Below, piece by piece: positions 29,808 through 39,603 of a DNA stretch of 64,000 nt. Where the stretch lies: contig NZ_KB849627.1 of NCBI RefSeq assembly GCF_000368685.1, forward strand, positions 86,963 to 150,962, read 5' to 3'. Both the position numbers and the translations under genes were made by a program. The notes below the pieces were generated by a model that saw only the letters and a list, made by a program, of their open reading frames with translations, was not told the DNA's origin and searched no databases. This DNA comes from Acinetobacter baylyi DSM 14961 = CIP 107474. Its GTDB lineage: Bacteria > Pseudomonadota > Gammaproteobacteria > Pseudomonadales > Moraxellaceae. Position 1 is the first letter of the stretch. The number at the start of each line of letters is the position of its first letter.

Positions 29808-31118
29808 ATGGAACAGGTTGCTAAACGTAGTGCTACGTTTAAAAAAATTCTAAATGTCACCAGTGGCAATTTCTTAGAACAATATGATTTTTTTCTTTTT
29901 GGATTTTATGCAACCTATATTGCAGCCAAGTTTTTTCATTCAGAAAATGAATACGTCTCACTTATGATGACCTTTACCGTATTCGCGGCAGGTTTTTTAA
30001 TGCGACCGTTGGGTGCGATTTTTCTAGGCGCCTATGTCGACCGCGTGGGACGTCGTAAAGGTCTGATTATCACTTTAAGTTTAATGGCACTGGGTACTAT
30101 TTTAATTACCTTTGTTCCAAGTTACGATGCGATCGGCATCATTGCACCCATCTTGGTGGTGATCGGACGATTATTGCAAGGATTTTCTGCGGGTGTTGAA
30201 TCCGGTGGTGTATCGATTTATCTAGCCGAAATTGCCACAGACAAAAACCGTGGTTTTATTACTAGTTGGCAATCGGGTAGCCAGCAAATTGCAGTAGTAT
30301 TTGCAGCGTTACTGGGTTATTGGCTGAATTCCGTATTGAGCCATGCTCAGGTCAGTGACTGGGGCTGGCGTATTCCATTTTTAATTGGATGTTTGATCAT
30401 TCCGCTTATTTTTGTGTTCCGTCGTACGCTGGAAGAAACAGAAGACTTTAAAGCACAAAAAACCCATCCAACGACCAAAGAAATTTTTAGCACGCTTGCA
30501 AGTAACTGGCGCATTGTACTGGCCGGTATGATGATGAGTGCCATGACCACGACCACGTTCTATTTCATTACGGTTTACACCACTGTCTATGCAAAACGTA
30601 CTCTAGAAATGTCGATCACAGATAGTCTTTTAGCAACTGTATTTGTAGGGTTATCCAATTTCTTCTGGTTACCTATGGGTGGCTTGCTTTCCGACAAAAT
30701 TGGCCGTCGTCCTGTGCTGGTCGGCATTACGACACTTGCAATTTTTACCAGTTATCCGGTTTTAAGCTGGTTGGTCAGTGACATTAGTTTTACCAACCTA
30801 ATCATTGCACTTGCGTACTTCTCTTTCTTCTTTGGTCTGTATAACGGCACCATGGTTGCCACGCTGGCAGAAGTAATGCCAAAACGCGTACGTACAGTTG
30901 GCTTTTCTTTGGCATTTAGTCTTGCCGCTGCGATTTTTGGTGGCATGACGCCGATGGCGTGCACCTTCTTGGTTGAGCACACTGGCAACCCAAGCACTCC
31001 GGCTTTTTGGCTCATGTTTGCTGCCGTATGTAGCCTGATCTCAAGCCTGTATTTATGCCGTGGTGCTAAAAAGAACAATCCTGACGCAGTTGTTGAACCA
31101 GCAAAACTGAGTGTCTAA
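29808..31118 (+). CDS. tcuC: tricarballylate/citrate-proton symporter (MFS)
   Basis: A 436-residue MFS transporter with 12 predicted membrane helices. It shows [15 protein letters not shown] in helix 1, [21 protein letters not shown] between helices 2 and 3, and a repeat of that loop, [10 protein letters not shown], in the second half. These match the citrate/tricarballylate symporter family. The start at 29808 is fixed by a strong AAGGAGGT 4 nt upstream; an earlier in-frame ATG at 29772 would include this site. Confidence 0.82.
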   Translation: MEQVAKRSATFKKILNVTSGNFLEQYDFFLFGFYATYIAAKFFHSENEYVSLMMTFTVFAAGFLMRPLGAIFLGAYVDRVGRRKGLIITLSLMALGTILITFVPSYDAIGIIAPILVVIGRLLQGFSAGVESGGVSIYLAEIATDKNRGFITSWQSGSQQIAVVFAALLGYWLNSVLSHAQVSDWGWRIPFLIGCLIIPLIFVFRRTLEETEDFKAQKTHPTTKEIFSTLASNWRIVLAGMMMSAMTTTTFYFITVYTTVYAKRTLEMSITDSLLATVFVGLSNFFWLPMGGLLSDKIGRRPVLVGITTLAIFTSYPVLSWLVSDISFTNLIIALAYFSFFFGLYNGTMVATLAEVMPKRVRTVGFSLAFSLAAAIFGGMTPMACTFLVEHTGNPSTPAFWLMFAAVCSLISSLYLCRGAKKNNPDAVVEPAKLSV

Positions 31119-31148
31119 CACGTCAGCATCATTTGAAAATTTTAATGA

Positions 31149-31180
31149 ACAGCACGGCGTGCATATTGCAACCGTGCTGT
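31149..31180 (+). terminator. hairpin between tcuC and the next gene
   Basis: ACAGCACGG (31149-31157) and CCGTGCTGT (31172-31180) form a 9-bp stem 31 bases after the tcuC stop, with a T-rich but interrupted tail. It may be a partial terminator or RNA-stabilising element inside the operon. Confidence 0.55.
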
Positions 31181-31207
31181 GTTCTTGTGTCCTTCAAGTG
31201 AGTTACT

Positions 31208-32002
31208 ATGAAAAAATCTCCGATTGTATTGAGTATGTGCTTAGCTGGTGCAGGTTTAGGCTCTACATTCACCCATGCAGACACGCTCGAAGTGATCAGC
31301 TCTGGCGGTTTTTATTCATCTATGGAAAAACTCATTCCATTATTTGAAAAACAAACTGGTCACACAGTTCATCTGTCTTCTGGTTCATCTATGGGTGCAT
31401 CGCCCACTGCAATTCCAAACCGTCTCGATCGTGGTGAGCGTTTTGATGTGGTGATGCTGGCTGCTCCAGAACTCAGTAAGCTTGCAGAAAAAGGGTATGT
31501 CGATCCACATTCACAACGTGCTCTAGTCAATTCAAGCATTGGCATGGCTGTTCCCAAAGGTGCACCAAAGCCAGACATTAGCTCTGCGGCAAAATTTGAA
31601 CAAGTTTTACTCAATGCTAAGCACATTGGCTATTCAGCAAGTGCGAGTGGTACACATCTTGAAAAAGATGTTTTCCCAAGCTTTCCACCGGTCGAATACA
31701 AATTAATTTCGAGTAAAGCAGAAAAAGTCGTCGGCGACCGCGTTGCAAAACGTATTGCTGAAGGACAGTTTGATATTGGCTTCCAGCAAATTAGTGAAAT
31801 CAAACCGTTTACTGGCCAATATGGTCAAGTTGATTTGGTCGGCCCGATTCCTGCACCTTACCAAAAAGTCACGGTATTTGCTGCTGGCATTGGTAAACAC
31901 TCTGAACATGCAAAAGCAGCAAAAGAACTGATTCAATTTGTAAAATCGCCTCAAGCGACACAAACGATTGAAGAACAGGGTCTTGAGCAGGTTAAACAAT
32001 AA
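31208..32002 (+). CDS. periplasmic ModA-like protein, probable aconitate isomerase
   Basis: A 264-residue exported protein: signal peptide to about residue 25 (ending FTHAD), then the type 2 periplasmic binding fold (LEVISSGGFYSSMEKLIPLFEK, RFDVVMLAAPELSKLAEKGYV, VKSPQATQTIEEQGLEQV). It resembles molybdate-binding ModA, but no transporter genes are nearby. The known periplasmic aconitate isomerase of Pseudomonas has this size and a signal peptide and is found with tricarballylate genes, so interconversion of trans- and cis-aconitate is my preferred role. Confidence 0.65.
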   Translation: MKKSPIVLSMCLAGAGLGSTFTHADTLEVISSGGFYSSMEKLIPLFEKQTGHTVHLSSGSSMGASPTAIPNRLDRGERFDVVMLAAPELSKLAEKGYVDPHSQRALVNSSIGMAVPKGAPKPDISSAAKFEQVLLNAKHIGYSASASGTHLEKDVFPSFPPVEYKLISSKAEKVVGDRVAKRIAEGQFDIGFQQISEIKPFTGQYGQVDLVGPIPAPYQKVTVFAAGIGKHSEHAKAAKELIQFVKSPQATQTIEEQGLEQVKQ

Positions 32003-32010
32003 AAGCTCTA

Positions 32011-32047
32011 AAAGGCAGCATTTTGAGAGGATGTTGCCTTTATTCTT
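32011..32047 (+). terminator. rho-independent terminator after the aconitate-isomerase-like gene
   Basis: AAAGGCAGCA and TGTTGCCTTT pair over 10 bp (one G-T pair) around an 11-nt loop and are followed by TATTCTTTC. It begins 9 bases after the stop codon. Confidence 0.65.
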
Positions 32048-32133
32048 TCGGCGGTTTACGCAGCATAATAGAACAAAATGCACAGCGATAAACCCGTGTA
32101 GAATAATAAACAAAGGACAATGTAGTATTTGCC

Positions 32134-33063
32134 GTGGAACTCAAACAATTAAAGTATTTTATTGCCGTGATCGAGTCTGGAAGTTTGGGTAAAGCTGCAA
32201 AAAATCTCGATATTGGCACTTCTGCATTAAGTCAGCAAATCTCAAAATTAGAAAGCGAGCTTTCTATTCGCCTTTTACAACGTACTACTTTGGGTACAGT
32301 CCCCACCCCTGCGGGTTTAGCATTTTTTCAACAAGTACAACTGGCGCTTAGGCACCTAGAGCATGCCGTAGATTCTGCGCATTCTTCACGCTTAAGTGGT
32401 CATGTGACCGTCGGTTTTTCACCAAGTGTGGCGGCTGTGATTGGCACACATTTTTTAAAACTCATGAGAAACCGTTACCCCGACATTAAAGTCCGTTTAA
32501 TAGAAGGATTATCGGGTGATTTAAAAGCTTTAGTTAATGCAAGGCAGCTCGATGTGGCTATCATCTTTCGTGACGATGTCGATCCACAATGGGCTATACA
32601 GCCTTTGGTCAAAGAGCAAATGTTTTTAATCTCGCCTAAAGAAGTGCTGAGTCAGTATCACCTTGAAAGTTGTATCGACACGCAAACCATTACGCATACA
32701 CAGCTTAAAGCACTTCCCCTGATTTTACCGAGCCAACGACATGGCCTGCGCTTGTTGCTCGAACAAAAAATTCATCAACTTAAAGTGGCCTATGAGATTG
32801 ATGGACTGCATTTGCTGATGGAAAGTATCAGCCAACTCGAAATGGCGACTATTCAGCCTGCGGGTGCCGCATTAAACTCACGCCAAGATTTATGTTTACT
32901 ACGCGTCGTTGAACCTGCCATTGAGCGTATTAACTATTTAATTAGTTTATCTGAAGAAGAACTCTCGCCTGCCACTTTAGCCACTAAAGTGGTGATTCGT
33001 GCATGTGTAACCAACTTGATTCAAGAAAAGCGCTGGCCCAGTGCGAAGCTTATAAACACTTAA
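32134..33063 (+). CDS. LysR family regulator of the tricarballylate/aconitate block, copy 2
   Basis: A 309-residue LysR protein: helix-turn-helix ESGSLGKAAKNLDIG with ALSQQISKLESEL, then the ligand domain. It is the same length as the copy at 28610 and alike throughout, so the two arose by duplication. It is just upstream of tcuA in the same direction and is the likely TcuR-type activator. The start codon appears to be GTG, with no close ribosome binding site; no in-frame ATG is available nearby. Confidence 0.85.
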   Translation: MELKQLKYFIAVIESGSLGKAAKNLDIGTSALSQQISKLESELSIRLLQRTTLGTVPTPAGLAFFQQVQLALRHLEHAVDSAHSSRLSGHVTVGFSPSVAAVIGTHFLKLMRNRYPDIKVRLIEGLSGDLKALVNARQLDVAIIFRDDVDPQWAIQPLVKEQMFLISPKEVLSQYHLESCIDTQTITHTQLKALPLILPSQRHGLRLLLEQKIHQLKVAYEIDGLHLLMESISQLEMATIQPAGAALNSRQDLCLLRVVEPAIERINYLISLSEEELSPATLATKVVIRACVTNLIQEKRWPSAKLINT

Positions 33064-33166
33064 GCCATTTGTATTTATTTTTACTAAACACCCATTCAAG
33101 CTGAGCCTCTCACTGCATATTGCCTTTTAAAGCTACATTAGCCTGAGCTAAAAAAGGAAGAAATCT

Positions 33167-34573
33167 ATGCATGATGTGATTGTCATTGGGGGTGGAAATG
33201 CCGCACTGTGTGCCGCGCTCACAGCAAAAGAGAGTGGTGCTTCTGTGATAGTTTTAGAGGCAGCGCCTAAAGAATGGCGTGGTGGTAATTCACAGCACAC
33301 GCGTAACCTCCGTTGCATGCATGATGCTCCTCAAGATGTACTGGTCGATGCCTATCCCGAAGAAGAATATTGGCAAGACCTACTTAAAGTCACTGCTGGC
33401 AAAACCAATGAACACTTGGCCCGTCTGGTCATTCGTAGCACGGCAACATGTCGCGACTGGATGCGTAAATATGGTGTCAATTTTCAGCCGCCACTATCAG
33501 GTGCTTTACATGTTGCGCGTACCAATGCATTTTTTATGGGTGGTGGTAAAGCCCTCATCAACGCCTACTACCGAAGTGCGCAAGCACTTGGTATTGAGAT
33601 TTTATACAACACCAAAATTAAAGACCTCAAGTTAAACGAAGGACATTTTGAAGCTGCAATTGCAGAAGATGGCCGTGTGTTTCAAGCAAAAAGCTGTGTA
33701 TTGGCCGCCGGGGGATTTGAGTCAAATTTAGAATGGTTGAGGGCAGCATGGGGACAAAATGAAAACGGTGAATGGCCTGCCGATAATTTCATTATCCGCG
33801 GAACACGCTTTAATCAAGGCAACTTACTCAAATTTATGATCGATCAAGGCGCCGATATGATTGGTGATCCATCGCAATCGCACTGTGTGGCTGTAGATGC
33901 ACGCGCACCGTTATATGACGGCGGCATCTGCACCCGTATTGACTGCGTTTCACTGGGAATTGTGGTTAATAACAAGGCCAAACGTTTTTACGATGAAGGC
34001 GAAGACTTCTGGCCAAAACGTTATGCGATTTGGGGTCGCCTTGTGGCCAAACAGCCACAGCAAATCGCCTATTCCATTATTGATTCAAAAGCCATTGGTC
34101 GCTTTATGCCACCTGTGTTTGCGGGGGTAAAAGCAAATAGCATTCAAGAGCTGGCCGAAAAAATCGGGCTAGATGCAAAAACCTTAAGCTATACCGTAGA
34201 CAAATTTAATCAAGCCTGCGTACAAGGCACCTTTAACCATACGGTTTTAGACGATTGTACCACTCAAAATATCGTTCCCAACAAGACCCATTGGGCCGTT
34301 CCGCTCGATCGCCCGCCCTTCTATGCCTATGCGCTTAAACCCGGCATTACCTTTACTTATTTAGGCTTAAAAGTCGAAGACGATGCTGCTGTGCGTTTTA
34401 ACAATAAAGCCAGCCGCAACTTATTTGTGGCAGGTGAAATGATGGCAGGTAACGTACTTGGCCAGGGTTATACCGCAGGCGTTGGCATGTCGATCGGCAC
34501 GACCTTTGGACGCATTGCCGGAAAAAATGCAGCCCGCTATGCACTATCACAAGGAGTTGAACATGAATGCTAG
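33167..34573 (+). CDS. tcuA: FAD-dependent tricarballylate dehydrogenase
   Basis: A 468-residue flavoprotein of the fumarate reductase/succinate dehydrogenase type. It has the N-terminal FAD motif VIVIGGGNAALCAALTA, VLAAGGFESN in the middle and the C-terminal FAD segment LFVAGEMMAGNVLGQGYTAG. TcuA oxidises tricarballylate to cis-aconitate. Its end overlaps the start of tcuB by 11 bases. A good ribosome site (AGGAAG) precedes the ATG. Confidence 0.9.
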   Translation: MHDVIVIGGGNAALCAALTAKESGASVIVLEAAPKEWRGGNSQHTRNLRCMHDAPQDVLVDAYPEEEYWQDLLKVTAGKTNEHLARLVIRSTATCRDWMRKYGVNFQPPLSGALHVARTNAFFMGGGKALINAYYRSAQALGIEILYNTKIKDLKLNEGHFEAAIAEDGRVFQAKSCVLAAGGFESNLEWLRAAWGQNENGEWPADNFIIRGTRFNQGNLLKFMIDQGADMIGDPSQSHCVAVDARAPLYDGGICTRIDCVSLGIVVNNKAKRFYDEGEDFWPKRYAIWGRLVAKQPQQIAYSIIDSKAIGRFMPPVFAGVKANSIQELAEKIGLDAKTLSYTVDKFNQACVQGTFNHTVLDDCTTQNIVPNKTHWAVPLDRPPFYAYALKPGITFTYLGLKVEDDAAVRFNNKASRNLFVAGEMMAGNVLGQGYTAGVGMSIGTTFGRIAGKNAARYALSQGVEHEC

Positions 34574-35690
34574 TACTAAAGCCTTAATTCCAGTTGTTCA
34601 GCTCTCTGAGCATGAGCAGGAAGTTCAAAGAGCGCTACAAATTTGTAATGCTTGTCGTTACTGTGAGTCGTTTTGTGCCGTATTTGCCGCCATGACTAAA
34701 CGTCTTGAGTTTAATCAAGCCGATATTCATTACCTCGCAAACCTGTGCCATAACTGTGGCGCATGTTTACACGCTTGCCAATATGCGCCGCCACAAGAGT
34801 TTGGGGTAAACATCCCAAAAGCGATGGCGCAAGTACGTTTAGAAACTTACCAAGAGTTTGCGACCCCGCAACCTTTAGGCCGACTTTATAAATCTGTGGG
34901 TATTCCTTTTGTCTCGGTATTAACACTTATTTTCTTTTTTTGCATGCTCGCTGTGGTGTGGTACAAAGGCACCGACCTGTTTGCAGGCTATCAAGGTAAT
35001 TTCTATGCGATTTTCCCGCATAACTTTTTGGCTCTACTGTTTGGAGCAACCTTTAGCGTTGCCATAGTTTTGCTCGGTATTGGCATTAGTAAATTTTGGC
35101 GACAAACATCTAACGTTATTCAAGGCAAAGTTGAGAAACCCGATCTGGTTCAAGCTTCTCAAAATGTATTAACGCTTAAATATTTAGATGGTGGACATGG
35201 CAAAGGCTGTAATGAACAAGATGATCGTTATACACAAATCCGCCGTGTGTTCCATCACCTAACGTTTTATGGCTTTATGTTGTGCTTTGCAGCAACCATT
35301 GTAGCGACGTTATATCACTATTTCCTCAACCTACATGCGCCTTACCCTATCTTGAGCGTGCCTGTAATTTTAGGGACGTTGGGTGGGTTTGGCTTAGTGA
35401 TTGGGCCATCTGGCCTGCTCTATTTAAATCTGAAACGCCATCCCTTGCATGGTGACCGTGAGCAAAAACCTGTAGATCGAGGTTTTATTTTCCTTCTACT
35501 TATCGTTAGCGCTTCAGGGCTAGCCCTTATGGTATTTCGTAATACTCCATACATGGCACTCTTACTGATTTTCCATTTAGCCACGGTCATGACCTTCTTT
35601 ATAACGATGCCATTTGGAAAGTTCGCGCACGGTTTTTACCGCAGTGCATCTTTACTCAAATTTGCCATCGAAAATAGAACAAAAAAATAG
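34563..35690 (+). CDS. tcuB: tricarballylate dehydrogenase electron-transfer protein TcuB
   Basis: A 375-residue membrane protein. The soluble N terminus carries two Fe-S motifs, CNACRYCESFC and CHNCGACLHAC, and the rest has about six membrane helices with His residues suited to heme. TcuB reoxidises the FADH2 of TcuA by passing electrons to the quinone pool. The ATG at 34563 follows AAGGAG by 6 nt. Confidence 0.9.
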   Translation: MNASTKALIPVVQLSEHEQEVQRALQICNACRYCESFCAVFAAMTKRLEFNQADIHYLANLCHNCGACLHACQYAPPQEFGVNIPKAMAQVRLETYQEFATPQPLGRLYKSVGIPFVSVLTLIFFFCMLAVVWYKGTDLFAGYQGNFYAIFPHNFLALLFGATFSVAIVLLGIGISKFWRQTSNVIQGKVEKPDLVQASQNVLTLKYLDGGHGKGCNEQDDRYTQIRRVFHHLTFYGFMLCFAATIVATLYHYFLNLHAPYPILSVPVILGTLGGFGLVIGPSGLLYLNLKRHPLHGDREQKPVDRGFIFLLLIVSASGLALMVFRNTPYMALLLIFHLATVMTFFITMPFGKFAHGFYRSASLLKFAIENRTKK

Positions 35691-35703
35691 TAAATTGCTG
35701 AGA

Positions 35704-35741
35704 ATTGAATATAAGGCGATGATAAATTGCTTATATTCAAT
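35704..35741. terminator. convergent hairpin between tcuB and the flavin monooxygenase
   Basis: A perfect 12-bp inverted repeat: ATTGAATATAAG (35704-35715) and CTTATATTCAAT (35730-35741). It lies between two genes that converge, 13 bases after the tcuB stop. Confidence 0.6.
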
Positions 35742-35813
35742 GCAACAAGTACTCATACGCAATAAACCAAAGCTTCTATTCAAAGCCTTGGTTGAATAGG
35801 ATTGAGCGCGATT

Positions 35814-37007
35814 CTAGGCAATACGATACTTTGATTCTTCTGGTATACGCTGTAAAGCTTGACGTTGCTTTTTAAAATGTGGAAGAACATGTTCACCAAG
35901 ACGGTATGACTCTTCAAGATGTGGATAGCCAGCTAGAAAGAACAACTCAATACCAATACTATTATATTCTTGAATACGTTCAATGATCTGTTGGTAGCTC
36001 CCCACTAAAGCAACGCCTGGTGGCACTCCAATGTATCCAAACCCCGACCAAACATTTGGATGGATAAAAAAGTCGCTAACATTTTTACTGCCATCTTTTT
36101 CGGCGTACTCTTTTTCAAAGCTTAATACACGCGCTGAACGTAAACCCGCATGGGCTGCTGCCGCGTGTAAACGTTGCTTTTCAGCAGCTTCATCGAGAAA
36201 ACGCTGTGCCTCTGCCAACGCTTCTTGTTCAGTACGGCGAGCAATTGTATCTATTGACAAGCCAAACTTTATATTTTCACGACCATATTTTTTTGCTCGT
36301 AAACGGACATCAGCAATTAGTGAAGCAATTTCTTGAGGTTTTTCAGCCCTCATCAGATAGTAATCAGCATGCTTGGCTCCGAATTCTCGAGCAGCTTCAG
36401 AAGAACCTGCTGTACAAATAATCGGAAGACTTGCTTTATTAAGTGGATATTTCAGCCCCCCGCCTTCTGCCGAATAGTACTTTCCCTTATAGTGAAATGA
36501 GGGATTATTCCAATATCCTTTTACAACATCTAGAAACTCTGTAGCACGTGCATAACGCTCATCATGAGGTAAGTCATCGCCTACTTGACGTTGAATGACT
36601 TCAGATCCACCATTAATGATATTCCAAACCAGTCGATTACCCGTTGCACGCTGATAAGTTGCCGCAGTTTGAACAGCATTATATGGACTAAAATGATAAG
36701 CCTGAAATGCAGTCACAAAGTTAAGTTTTTTGGTTTCTCTTGCAAGTAATGAACATACTGTCCAAGGTTCTTCGCCAGTTGGCGCGTTCACCATGAGCGC
36801 ACCAGCAAAACCATTGATTTCTGCTGCTCGGGCTACCTGACTTAGGTAATCAATATAGGTAAAATCGTCGCCAACTTCATAGTTTGAGACTGCTCCTGTA
36901 TTTTCAATATTTTCATTATTGGTCCAATCACCGCGATTGCGTGGATCACCTGGTAAATACTCTGTCTCACCATGAAGCGGTAACCGTGTAAAGAATTCAA
37001 TTCCCAT
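35814..37007 (-). CDS. LLM-class flavin-dependent monooxygenase (SsuD-like), copy A
   Basis: A 397-residue TIM-barrel enzyme of the bacterial luciferase family that uses FMNH2 and O2. It shows FFTRLPLHGETEYL at the start, NIINGGSEVIQRQ, HDERYARATEFL, FHYKGKYYSAEGG and, near the end, GVALVGSYQQIIERI. This fits SsuD-type enzymes that release sulfite from organosulfonates, though the substrate is not shown. It follows the TonB-dependent receptor by 18 bases, so its import and cleavage genes are co-transcribed. Confidence 0.85.
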   Translation of the reverse strand: MGIEFFTRLPLHGETEYLPGDPRNRGDWTNNENIENTGAVSNYEVGDDFTYIDYLSQVARAAEINGFAGALMVNAPTGEEPWTVCSLLARETKKLNFVTAFQAYHFSPYNAVQTAATYQRATGNRLVWNIINGGSEVIQRQVGDDLPHDERYARATEFLDVVKGYWNNPSFHYKGKYYSAEGGGLKYPLNKASLPIICTAGSSEAAREFGAKHADYYLMRAEKPQEIASLIADVRLRAKKYGRENIKFGLSIDTIARRTEQEALAEAQRFLDEAAEKQRLHAAAAHAGLRSARVLSFEKEYAEKDGSKNVSDFFIHPNVWSGFGYIGVPPGVALVGSYQQIIERIQEYNSIGIELFFLAGYPHLEESYRLGEHVLPHFKKQRQALQRIPEESKYRIA

Positions 37008-37025
37008 TTTTTTCTCCGTAAATTT

Positions 37026-39356
37026 TTAGAATTTTGCAGTGAGAGAAACCCCAATTTGACGTGGGTTTCCGTAGGTTAAGACATACTGGCCAGCTGTACC
37101 ATTTGGTCGTCCGTGTACTTGATATTCTTCGTCTAAGAGATTTTTTACATATGCATTGACTTGGTATTTATCACTTGCAGTGTGATAGCCAATATTAGCA
37201 TTCCATAAGGTGTATGCTTTTTGACTCAAGATTGGGTCAACAGAATAATCTTGACGATTGACTAAAAAGAATTCACGGTCACGATAACTTGCATCTGTGC
37301 CTAAAATTAACCGTGCACCGTTATCGAGATTAAAGGTGTATTCCCCACCAATACCCAATGTATATTTAGGTGATCGAACTAATACATTACCCGTATTGTC
37401 TGCATTAACTACATTTGTCACCGGATTACGGTCTACGAAGCTAGTATATTCACTATCCAGATAGGCTGCCGCTAATCGTAGGCGTAAGTTATCGGTCGCT
37501 AAATAATCTAATTCTAATTCCGCACCTTTCACCTCAGCCTTGGGGCCATTGGCTAAAACTGAGGTTACACCACCGCCTTGTCCAGCCGTCGCCACCAATA
37601 AGTTTGTTTGAATATCTTTGTAGTCATAATAAAAAATATTGGCATTGGCGGTTAAATTGCCTTGTAACCAATTAGACTTCAAACCTAGTTCATAGCTATT
37701 TAAATATTCAGGGTTAACATCTGCTAATTGCGTCAGGCTACTTGAAAGACCCGTGTTAAAACCGCCTGAACGGAAACCTCGAGCAAAACGAAAGTATGAA
37801 TTGATATCAGAGGTAATTTCATATTCTGGCGTGATATCGTAGGTCAGCTCATTCCATCTCTTTTTACGACTTGTTGAACCATTTGCATTCGGTGCTGAAT
37901 TATAGACTGCATTACTGTATGCATCCTTTTGCCACCAACTGCCTTTGGTGTAGTCACCTGAGGTAATTTGAACAAGATTTAGATCAATATCTTTTTCTTC
38001 ACTTGTCCAACGCAAACCACCTGTTACTTTAAATTTATCGGTAAATTTATAGGTGCTGTTACCAAATAAGGCAAAACTTTGTGTGGTCTGTTTATAACTG
38101 ATATCTCTAAAGGCAGGTGTTCCCGCCGTTTGGGCTGGAGCTCCATTCGGTAATGTTTTATTTACTCGCGCACTTACGCCTGTTGAGTCCAAATCCTCAT
38201 TGAAGAAATGAAAACCTGCGATCCAACTGAGTCTTTTTTCAGCATCAGAAGAAATACGAAACTCTTGACTATATTGGCGCCATTCATTATCGCTATAGCT
38301 TCTTGCTACATCGTAAGGCGTATAGTCACCATCAGAAATAGATCTTTGCGTGGTTTTGTCAAATGCAGTAATGGATGTAAAAGTATGACCGCCACCTAAA
38401 TCTCCTGTGAGTGTAAGTGAGGCACCATCATGTTGGATTTTATTACTTTCAGGTAAATCTAAATTTGTATCTCGACCTTGTGGTCTTTCATAAACACCCC
38501 AGTATTTTCCAATACTTAAAGAACCATTATTTCCAAGACCGTTATAAGTTTGACTATGTAGATTGACCAAAGCATTCCAATCATCATTAACCTTTCCTAA
38601 TATTTGGAAGCGAAATGATTTTTTATCTACATCCCCGTAGTGCTCACCATTGGCTAAATTTTTTGCATAGCCATCGCGATCTTCTGAATAGAACGCTCCC
38701 CGTACGGCAACGTTATCTGATATTTTTCCGTTCACGGCGCCTTCAAAAGTACGAAGATTATGGTCGCCTATTCCTATTGTTCCATAACCAGTCGGTTTAT
38801 CTGTAAAAACAGGTTTTCGTGAAATGTAATTTACTGCACCAGCCGTGGTGTTTTTACCGTAAAGCGTGCCTTGTGGACCACGTAGAACCTCTATACGTTC
38901 TAAATCGAATAAATCTCCAGCACCAGCAACAGGCGCATTTAAATAAACCCCATCTGCATAAATACCAACTGGAAAAACTGTAGAGGCTGCAACATCGCCA
39001 GTTCCTAAACCACGAATATACCAACGTGGACGACTATCACCATCTGGGTTTTCAGCTGCTGCATTGGGCGTATAAGTTAAAACATCGCCAATAAATGTTG
39101 AGCCTTTCGCGGCTAAATCTTTGCCTGAAACCGCTGTAATTGCAGTCGGGACTTTTTGAATGTTTTGTGCACGATATTGTGCAGTAACGATAACATCGCC
39201 TAATTTTTTCACATCTTTAGCATTTACCACTTGAGCTTGTTGCTCAGCAGGAATTGCATCGGCATCATCGTTTGCTAAAGCCAATGTCGAAACACTCGCC
39301 GTTACTCCCCACATAGCAGTTAAAATACTCTGCCTAATTTTTGTAACCTTAAACAT
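37026..39356 (-). CDS. TonB-dependent outer-membrane receptor, copy A
   Basis: A 776-residue receptor with a signal peptide (to about residue 29, ending LALAN), a plug domain with VIVTAQYRAQNIQKVPTAI and RGPQGTLYGKNTTAGAVNYI, and a 22-strand barrel ending in a terminal aromatic strand (QIGVSLTAKF). Its partner gene is an SsuD-like enzyme, which points to uptake of an organosulfur compound rather than iron. A sigma-54-type promoter lies 35-50 bases upstream. Confidence 0.88.
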   Translation of the reverse strand: MFKVTKIRQSILTAMWGVTASVSTLALANDDADAIPAEQQAQVVNAKDVKKLGDVIVTAQYRAQNIQKVPTAITAVSGKDLAAKGSTFIGDVLTYTPNAAAENPDGDSRPRWYIRGLGTGDVAASTVFPVGIYADGVYLNAPVAGAGDLFDLERIEVLRGPQGTLYGKNTTAGAVNYISRKPVFTDKPTGYGTIGIGDHNLRTFEGAVNGKISDNVAVRGAFYSEDRDGYAKNLANGEHYGDVDKKSFRFQILGKVNDDWNALVNLHSQTYNGLGNNGSLSIGKYWGVYERPQGRDTNLDLPESNKIQHDGASLTLTGDLGGGHTFTSITAFDKTTQRSISDGDYTPYDVARSYSDNEWRQYSQEFRISSDAEKRLSWIAGFHFFNEDLDSTGVSARVNKTLPNGAPAQTAGTPAFRDISYKQTTQSFALFGNSTYKFTDKFKVTGGLRWTSEEKDIDLNLVQITSGDYTKGSWWQKDAYSNAVYNSAPNANGSTSRKKRWNELTYDITPEYEITSDINSYFRFARGFRSGGFNTGLSSSLTQLADVNPEYLNSYELGLKSNWLQGNLTANANIFYYDYKDIQTNLLVATAGQGGGVTSVLANGPKAEVKGAELELDYLATDNLRLRLAAAYLDSEYTSFVDRNPVTNVVNADNTGNVLVRSPKYTLGIGGEYTFNLDNGARLILGTDASYRDREFFLVNRQDYSVDPILSQKAYTLWNANIGYHTASDKYQVNAYVKNLLDEEYQVHGRPNGTAGQYVLTYGNPRQIGVSLTAKF

Positions 39357-39390
39357 GGTGACTCCATTTAAATAAATCTATCCATGTATT

Positions 39391-39406
39391 GGCAACTTCC
39401 ATGCCA
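39391..39406 (-). promoter_or_regulatory. sigma-54 promoter of receptor A and the SsuD-like gene
   Basis: The minus strand reads TGGCATGGAAGTTGCC. GG of the -24 box and GC of the -12 box are 12 bases apart, as sigma-54 requires. The receptor ATG lies 35 bases further on. Confidence 0.75.
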
Positions 39407-39501
39407 TTTAATTTACTTAATTAATTTCAATAACTTAATAAAATTTTGGAAATTAAAATGATTCAATGTTGCTGATAGATAGACAGTCTAAAATGTATTA
39501 T

Positions 39502-39517
39502 TGTTGTTATTTCAACA
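39502..39517. promoter_or_regulatory. TGTTG-N6-CAACA element, candidate activator site
   Basis: Perfect dyad TGTTG TTATTT CAACA about 100 bases upstream of the sigma-54 promoter of receptor A. The same dyad with the same spacing occurs near other sigma-54 promoters in this island. Confidence 0.55.
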
Positions 39518-39554
39518 TCCTCAATTCAATCTTTTTTGATATCTAATATTCACA

Positions 39555-39582
39555 TTAAAGCCATACATATGTATGGCTTTAA
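39555..39582 (-). terminator. 28-base perfect palindrome after receptor B
   Basis: TTAAAGCCATACAT and its complement form a hairpin 22 bases past the stop of the receptor at 39604 (minus strand). A short T/A tail follows. It likely ends the receptor B transcript. Confidence 0.55.
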
Positions 39583-39603
39583 ATTCATGAGAAACGGTGA
39601 TTT

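Noticed and set aside
29627..29824. Short plus-strand frame before tcuC
   Set aside because: It overlaps the strong tcuC ribosome site and start and has no recognisable domain.
30752..31078. Open frame of 108 codons opposite tcuC
   Set aside because: Antisense to conserved transporter codons; no family features.
31208..32002. Molybdate ABC transporter binding protein
   Set aside because: The fold is similar, but there are no modB or modC genes and the locus is for tricarboxylates.
31703..32113. 136-codon minus-strand frame opposite the isomerase-like gene
   Set aside because: Overlaps a well-supported gene and its terminator, and is rich in Phe/Leu/Cys as expected from an antisense frame.
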